Shown one piece after another: positions 52,071 through 61,000 of a stretch of DNA of 64,000 nucleotides. Positions within the stretch are counted from its first letter, which is position 1. The number at the start of each line of letters is the position of its first letter. Both the position numbers and the translations under genes were made by a program. The DNA comes from CAYLPJ01 sp964385465. GTDB taxonomy: Bacteria; Planctomycetota; Phycisphaerae; SM23-33. The stretch is taken from positions 1-64,000 of the forward strand of contig CAYLPJ010000020.1 in the NCBI GenBank assembly GCA_964385465.1, written 5' to 3'. The notes under the pieces were generated by a model, which did not search any database, was not told where the DNA came from, and saw only the letters and a program-made list of their open reading frames with translations.

Positions 52071-55000
52071 ATGATCCAGCATCGCCGAATCCCTCTCACC
52101 CTCGCCGCGATGGCCCTGACGGTCCTGTCCCTCGCCGCCGGCGGCGCCTTCGGCGCCAACGCCACGTGGTCCGGCAACGCGACCGACGCCAACTGGCTCG
52201 CCCCGAACAACTGGTCGCCGGTCGGCGCCCCCGCCGGCGACACCTTCGCCATCTTCGACGCCAACACCGCGCGGATGAGCCCCGACCTGCTCGGGCAGGT
52301 CAGCGCCATCGACGGCCTTCAGTTCAGCGGCTCCGCCGACGGCTATGACATCGTCAACGGCACGCTGGGCATCGGCGCCGGCGGTCTCTGGCAACTCGGC
52401 AGCGGGACGAACACCATCTCCGCGGCCGTCAGCGGCTCGGACATCGAGGTCAACGTCTCCGACGGGCGCCTCGTGCTGGCCGGGGACAACAGCGGCATCA
52501 CCGGGGTCAGCGACGCCTACCTCACCGGCGGCGTGCTGGAGCTGGTCGACGCCAACGCCCTCGGCGAGGCCTACGTGAACTTCACCGCCGCCGGGGCGGA
52601 GCTGGCGCTGACCGCGGCGTCGGGGGGCTACGGCAACGTCGTGCTGGTCGACGCCGACGCCACCATCCGCAACACCGGCGCCGACGCGGCCATGGGCGAC
52701 ATGTCCATCGGCGAGTTCGGCGCGGTGACGCTGACGACGGAGGGCAACATCGGCGGCGCGCAGGTGACGATCTGGGACGGCTCGGGCGTCGACGCCAACG
52801 GCGGCTTCTCGGCGACGGGCAAGATGTCGCTGAAGGACGGGGCGGCCCTGACGGTCGCCGGCGCGTCCACGGCCGGGTCCATGGAACTGGGCGACAACGC
52901 GGTCCTCCACGCCAACGCCGACGTGACGGTTGCCGGGCAGGTGACCCTCAGCACGCCGGGCGAGGGCCTGGTGACCGTCAACACCGCTGCCGCCACGCGG
53001 ACGAAGCTCGGGCAGCTTGCCGACGGCACCAACTCCGTCACGCTGGTCAAGGGCGGCGCGGGCACGCTGGAGCTGACCGGGCCATCGGCCACCGACGACG
53101 CCGCGGCCACGACCATCGAGGTCGATGACGGCGTGCTCCAGGCCACCAGCCTCAACGGCGAGAGCAGCCTGGCCGGGGCGGACGTGGTCCTCGACGGCGG
53201 GTCGATGACCGTCACCGTGGCCGAGACGACGCTGGTCGTGCCCATCGGCGCGGCGGCGTACTGGAGCTTCGATGGCCCGACCGACGGCGACCTGCGGTTC
53301 GACGACAGCGGGCAGGGGCAGGATGCGCAGACCGAGGGCGACCCGACGGCCTCGACCGACGGGGTCCGCGGCGGCGCGGCGCTGCTGGACGGCACGGACG
53401 GGTTCGTGAATTTCCCCGAGGGGGACAACAACGGTCCCTCGGACCACTGGGACGACGGCGGCCTCGCCACGCGATCGTTCGCCGGGTGGATTCGCCAGAC
53501 GGACCTCGCCGGCGGCGGGCAGGACGGGCGCCAGCTTATCTGGGAGGAGGGGGGCACGGGCAACGGCATCGCGATCATGTCGGACAACGGCACGATCGTC
53601 GCGCGGGTGATGAACAACAATGGCCCGCAGCTCGACGGCGGCGAGCCGAAGGGCGAGTGGTCGGACCTCTACACGGACGCGGCGTTGAGCGAGGATGAGT
53701 GGCACCACGTCGCGGCGGTGTTGGACGGTGGCGTCTGGTCGTTGTACGTGGACGGCGAGCTGGCGGACTTCGAGACGAACGTCCTGCCGTCGGCCAACCC
53801 GGCCGGGACGATCAACAGTCACACCGGCGGGCCCTCGCTGGGCTCCTACGGCGGGAGCAATTCCTCGTTGGACGTCGGCCCCGACGGGACCGGCCAGTTC
53901 CCCATCGGCGGGCTCGTGGGCTACATGGACGAGGTCTCGCTGTATACCACGGCCCTGACGCCGCAAGCGATTGAGACGATGTATTCCGGCGTGGCCGGGA
54001 CCGGGCAGTTCGCCGCCAGCGACGTGAGCGTCCAGCAGAGCACGACGATCGAGGCCCTCAGCGCCGTCGGGCCCGCCCGGGCGCTGTTCGGCTCGCTGGA
54101 CATCGCCGACGGCGTCGAGCTGACGCTGGACGGCTTCGTCGCGTTCACCGACACCACCGCGGCCGACACGGCGACGATCATCACCCCGGCCGAGACGATC
54201 AGCTCGCTCGGCGCGATGACCCTGCCCGCCGGCGGGCTGCTGACCAAGCGGGGGCCCGGCACGGTGGAGTTGGCGCCGACGGCCGCGGGCAACATGCCGG
54301 CCACGGCGTCGGTCCGCATCGAGGAAGGCGCCGTCCGGGCGAGCGCGGCCGAGGACGGCGACTCGCTGGGCGACGCCACCGTCACGCTGGACGGCGGGCG
54401 GCTGAGCGTGCAGGCCTACGCGGAGGTCCCCGACGCCGACGCGTACTACTCGTTCGACTCGGTCGGCGGGACGTACGGGCTGGGCACCGACGACAGCGGC
54501 AACGGCTACGACGGGGACGTGGTCAACGCGGGCACCGGGGCGACGCTGACGATGGACGCCTACCGCGGCGGGGCGATGGCGCTGGACGGCACGGGCGGGA
54601 TCGTGAACCTCGATGATATCGTCGGCCACAATTCCGGCGCGGACTTCTTCCACCAGCAGGCCGACAACCGCGCGGTGACGATGTGGATCAAGCCGACGGA
54701 CCTGGACGGCAACCAGGTCATCTTCGACGAGGGCGGCGGGACCAAGGGCCTGACCGTCCTGAGCAGCGACGGCGGGCTGGTCGCGCTGATGTCCAATAAT
54801 GGCACGCACGATTCGCTCATCACCGGCGCCACGCTGACGGCCGGGGAGTACCAGCACCTGGCCTTCATGCTGGAAGATCAGGTGATGAAGCTCTACCTCA
54901 ACGGCGAGTTGGTCGGTTCGCTGGGCGCCCGGACATTCGAGGGCGGCCACAGCGACCAGCCCGGCCTGGGCATCATCCAGAGCCAGAGCGCCGTGAACAA

Positions 55001-58000
55001 CTTCTCGCAGTATGGCGACCTCACAGGCGTCAAGGGCGTCCTGGACGAGGCCCGCATCTGGGAGGACTCGCTGACGCAGGCCCAGCTCTCGACGCTGCTG
55101 AACCTCGGCGGCAGCGTGCCGGAGTGGAACAGCCCCGTCGAGGTGCTTTCGGACTCGGAGTTCGAGATCCTCGGCATCGGCGGCGTGGTCCCCATGGACA
55201 CGCTGACGCTCCGCGACGGCTCGTACCTGACCGTCCTCGGCGAGGGCGGATCGGAAGTCCGGTTCACGCAGACGATCCTGGACCCCAACGGCGCGGCCGA
55301 CACGGGCCTGCACGTCGAGGACGGCGTGATCGTCTACGCCGGCGGGTTCGACGCCGGCGCGGACGCGGTCTTGTTCCGCAAGAACGGACAGGGCACGCTG
55401 GTCTTCGATCAGGCGGCCATTCGCGACGCCAACGCCACGGTCGAGGCGATGGAAGGCAAGATCGTCGTCGTCACCGGGCTGGAGAGCCCCCTGCCGAACG
55501 CGGCGTTCAACCTCGACGGCGCGGAGCTGGTGTACACGAGCAAGACCGGCGGGGACGTGACGGTCGACCGCGACCTCGGCCTGGCAGGCAGCTCGGGGAT
55601 CAGCGCCTACCGCAACGGCAGCGGGATGCCCGGCCCGGCGACGGTGAGCTTCGCCGGCGACATGACCATCCCCGACGCCAACAGCCTGACCCTGACGGCC
55701 TCGGACGCCTACACGCTCTGGATGAGCGGGCGGATCGACGGCAACGGCAACCTCGTCGCCGCCGGCGACGCCACCGTCCGCCTGGCGGACATGGCCCAGG
55801 GGGGCAGCACGACGAAGACCGGCAGCGGCACGCTCCAGATCGACGGCGTCGTGACCAACACCTCGGGCATCGACGTCCAGGCCGGCACGCTCGAGGCCCG
55901 CGAGGCGGTCATCATCCCCTCGGCCGACGTGACCGTCAGCGGCGGGACGCTGCTGGCCGGCGACGCCCTGGACGCCAACGCCGTGGCCGCCTCGGCCGGT
56001 GCGCTCACCGTCGAGGGCACACTGACCGCGACTTCGCTGGACGCCTCCGGCGCGACGGTGCTGCTCAACGGCGACACCCAGGTGCAGGATGCCGTGCAGG
56101 TCACCGGCGGCTCGCTGATCGCCAGCGGCAACCTGGACGCCAACGACCTCGTCGTCGCCGGCGGCAACTTCAGCACGGCCGACGGCATCGAGGTGGTCGC
56201 CGAGACGGCCGCGTTCACAAGCGGCTCGGCCACGTTCGGCCCCGGCGCGATCGTGGACGTCATCTCGGCCGACTTCGGCATCCAGATGGACCTCTCGAAC
56301 ACGGACCTGACGATCGACGACGCCAACGTGACCGCGGGGCTGCTGATCGGCGGGGACGTAGACGGCGCCCAGCGGTGGACCGTCCGGCCCGGCGGGAACC
56401 TCAGCGCCTCCGGCGCGGGCGCCGTGCAGGACGCCAACGTCACGCTCCTCGGCGGGCGGCTGTCGGTCCAGGGCGACGGCGAGGCCGACCTCGGCGGGAT
56501 CGTCAACGCCCGCGACGGCTCGATCATCTCGGTCGGGGCCTCCGGGCCGGCCGCGGCGGTCGAGGGCACGCTGACGCTCGACGCGCTGAGCATCGCCGGC
56601 CCGAACGGGCTGACCGTGGACCTCCAGACCGACGGCGGGTACGCGGCGGCGTTTGACGCGACCACCGTGGACGCCAACGGGTTCGAAACCATCGTGGACC
56701 TCAACGGCACGGACACGAACTTCGGCGCCACCGCGATCCTCAACGAGGAGGCGCTGACGGTCAACGCCGCCGGCGCCACCGCGCGGTTCGGCGCGCTGAC
56801 CGGCGGATTCAACGCCCTGATCACCGTCAACGGCGGAACGACCGTCCTCGGTGACTCGACCGCCTGGAGCGGCCTGGTGGACGTCATGGGAGGCACGCTG
56901 GCCGTCGAGGACCCGATCTCCGGCTACGACAACATCTTCGTCGACGGGCTCACCGACGTGACCTCCGACGCGGCCGTGGACCTCGCCGCCGTGGAAACGC
57001 GGAACCTGCGCCTGGCCGACGACATGGCCGGCAGCATCGGCCCCCGCGGGCTGGACCCCAACACCTTTGACAACGTCCCCCTCCTCGGCGACCTGATCCT
57101 CGCCAGCAGCATCGACGCCTCGTTCCGCCAGACCGACAACGCCGGCGGAACGCAGACGATGCAGCTCGGCAGCGGCGCCGGCATCTACGCCGAGGCCGAG
57201 GGCGTGACCTTCGCCGCGCCGCTTGAGCTGCTGGGCATGGTGACCTTCGGCCTGGCCTCCGATGGCGAGGACTTCGCCGTCACCGGCGCCATCGCCGGCA
57301 CCGGCGGGATCGAGAAGGTCGGCGCCGGGACGCTGACACTCGACGCGGACAACAGCTTCTCCGGCGGGGTCGACATCGCCGCCGGGACGCTCGTCATGGC
57401 CGACGCCAACGCCCTCGGCGAATCCGGCAACGCCGTGTACCTCCAGGACGGCGCGGCGCTGGTCGTCGACGCCGCCGGAGCGGACTTCTCCGGCCGCTAC
57501 GGGCTCACCATGGGCGACGCCACGCTGCGGATGCAGGCCGGCAATGCCGACCTCGCCGACGTGACCGTCCCCGCCGGGGGCACGCTCGTGCTCGCCGACG
57601 CCATGGCCGGCTCGACCGCCCCGACCGCCGCACTGGCCGGAACGACCGAAATCGCGACCGCCGCCCTCGACGCCGGCTACGAGTTGGGCCTGTCGGGGAC
57701 GATCGAGGCCGCGGCCGACGCGGCCGTGCCGAGCTTCACCGACCTGGCCGACACCACGTTCGACGTCGGCGACGGCGCGACGCTGAGCTTCACCGGCGAC
57801 GAAGTGCTGGACGCCAACTGGACGTGGACCGTCGACGGCGGGACGGCCGCCTTCACCGGCGACCTCACCGGCGGGCGGGACCTGACCAAGCTGGGCCTGG
57901 GCACGCTGCTGCTGAGCGGCGACAACGACCTGGCCTCGCTGACCCTCGGCGCCAGCCCCGGCGGGACGGTCATCGCCGGCGACGCCAACGCCGCACCCGA

Positions 58001-61000
58001 CAGCGTGGTCATCAACGCCGGCAGCCTCTACACCGTCCAGGCGGAGAATCATGACTACGCCGAGGTCGACGTGGCCGCCTCGACCGGCGTGGTGGGCCTC
58101 TCGCTCGCAAACAACCAGAACATCGACTTCACCGGCTCGACCAACCTCACCCTCGGGGCCGCGCAGGACGCCAACTTCACCGGCACGCTCCAGCCGGGCA
58201 CCGAGGGCTACCGCTTCGGCGGCGGCGAGGGCATGCTGACCCTCGCGGCCAATCAGCCGGACGTCGGCGGGCCGACGGACATGATCTTCGGCTGGGACCC
58301 GACGGCGGACCCGAACAACAACGCCGCCGGCACCGGCAGGGCGCGCATCGCCGTCGCCCAGGGCGTCACCGGCGACGTGGACGTGTGGATGCCGGTGCAG
58401 TTCACCGCCGCCGATGCGCTGGCGGGAGCCGGCAGCGTCACCGTGCATGAGGGCGGATCGATCGACCTGGCCGGCTCCGGCGCGGCGCTGACGTTCACCA
58501 TGGCCGGCGGCGGCGTGGCCAACACCGGCGGCACCCTCACCGCGGCCGATACCGCCACGCTGTTCCCCTCGGGCGACTACGTCCTCGGCAGCGACTTCGA
58601 CGGGACGACGACCATCGACTCCAACGCCCTCGACCGCACCGACGCCAACACCATCAAGGTTGGCCGCGACACCGTCGCGCTTAACGGCACGAACGCCTAC
58701 GCCGGCGGGATCACCGACGTCCGCGCCGGGACGCTCGAGGTCGCCCAGCTCCCGGCCATCGGGGCGACGACGGACCTGCGGATCGCCGCCGGCGCGACCT
58801 TCGATCTCCAGACCGGCGGCACGTACGCCGGGAAGGTCACCCTCGGCGGGACGCTGGCGGCACAGGATGACCTGACCATCGAGCCCAACGGCATGCCCGG
58901 CGTGGTGCTGGCCTCCGACAGCGGCGCGATCGCCCCGGCCATCGACCAGACGGTGACCGTCAACGCCCCCGTGACCGACCTGGGCGCCTCGCGGACCATG
59001 ATCGTCAACGGCGCCGGCACGGTGAGCCTGGCCGACCCGTGCAGCTCGCTCGTCGCCGGCTCGCGGATCCGCGTGGATTCCGGCGTCCTCTCCGCCGTCA
59101 ACAACGCCACGCAGGACAGCCTCGGCGACGCCGAGGTCGTCCTCAACGGCGGCACGTTGGAGGTAGACGGCCTGAACCGCGTGATCCAGCCCGGGCTCAA
59201 CGCCAGCCTCTTCACCGGGCAGGGCAACAACAACAACATGGTCCTGGCCGGCGCGATGTACGAGGAGGAGACCGGCCGAATCTTCATCGGCGACAAGGGC
59301 GTGCTCCAGCTCAACCCGACGACGTCGGCCGTCGAGACCGGGCCGATCAACTACTACAACAACTTCGGCACGCTCTACACCGAGCAGGGAACGGGCTGGC
59401 GGGGCGACCAGTTCATCAGCGCCTGGAGCGGCCTGTTCACCACGCCGGAGGACGCCGACGGCGGCTACCGGTTCCGGTGGCAGAACGACGACGTCGGGCA
59501 GGTTTACGTGGACATCAACGACGACGGGATCTTCCAGGCGTCCGAGGGGCGGAGCTCGCCGACCGGTCACGGCGGCGACGTCACGCTGACCCTCGAGGGC
59601 GACAGGACGTATTCGATCATCATGATGAGCCGCGAGCAGGGCGGCGGCGAGTCGGCGAACTTCTTCGTCACCCCGCCCGGCGGAAGCGAGTTCCGCGTCA
59701 ATCCCGGCGCCGATCCCGACATGTGGACCTACGCGACGATCACCGGGACGAGAAACTTCGGCAACGACGTGACCGTCACGGCCGACTCCACCCTCCGGAT
59801 GACCACAAGCGGCTGGGCCGACTTCGGCGGGCTGACCGTCGAGGGCGGGCGGACGCTCACCGTCGACGGGGCGCCCACGTTCACCTCCACGGTCCTCAAT
59901 GGCGATCCCGGACGGACCGTCACCTTCGATACCGTTACCGCCAAGCGGGCCACCACGCTGGGGCCGGTGGACGGCGGGGCCGCCGTCAACCTCGTCAAGG
60001 CCGGGCCGGGCGAGCTGCGGGCCACCGACCTGGACAACGACTTCGCCGCCGGCTCGGCCCTGGACGTCCAGGGCGGGCGGGCGACCGTCGCGGCGGGGAT
60101 CGCGGGCAACTCCATCGACGACATGCCCGTCACGCTCAGCGGCGGCGAGCTGTTCGTCGAGGCGGTCCAGCACGAGGCCGACGTTCCCGGTCTCGTGGCC
60201 GGGACGCTCTCGGGCCACATGGCCAACGGCCCGAACCCCGAGAACCTCGGCGTGCGGCTGGGGCCCGACGGGGCGCTGCGGATCAACGGCGCCGGCAGCG
60301 GGCAGACCGCGGACAACCCCCAGAGCCCCTGGCTGGCGATCGGGCCGGACAACACCACGCTGATCTACACCGGCGAGGTCTACCTGACCGGCCCGACGAG
60401 CTTCGCCGAGGCCATCGACGACAACACCCGCGTGGTCATCGACGGTACGACGGTCATGGACGTCGGCACGTGGGACTCCGTCGGCACCGGGACCTATACC
60501 CCCGCGGAGCCCGGCTGGTATGATATCGAGATCCGGTTCTCCAACGGCAGCGGCGGGTACGGCTACTACGACGGCTTTGACGAGTGGGTCGGGCAGACGC
60601 ACGGCTTCGGCATGAAGCGCGACGGGACCGCCGGCATCGACCCGGATACGTATTTCTATCCCGAGGACCTCGGCAACGGCCTGCTGTTCCGCAGCACCGC
60701 GATGGTCACGCCCGAGTTCGTCGAGCTCGCCGGCGACGTGGACCTCACGGCCGACTCGGCCGTCAACGGCGAGGTCAGCGTCCTCACAGGCGCCCTGACC
60801 GCCGCCGACGGCGTGACGCTGGACGTGATGGCCGACGCGGACGCCCCCGAGCAGTTCGTCCGCTTCGAGAGCACGGACCTGGCCGGCGACCTGACCGTGG
60901 ACGCCACGGGCACGATGTACGCCGGCGCGTACACCGAGGCGGCCGGCGGCAGCACGATCACCAAGCTCGGCGGCGGCTACCTGACCTTCGACGAGCTGGA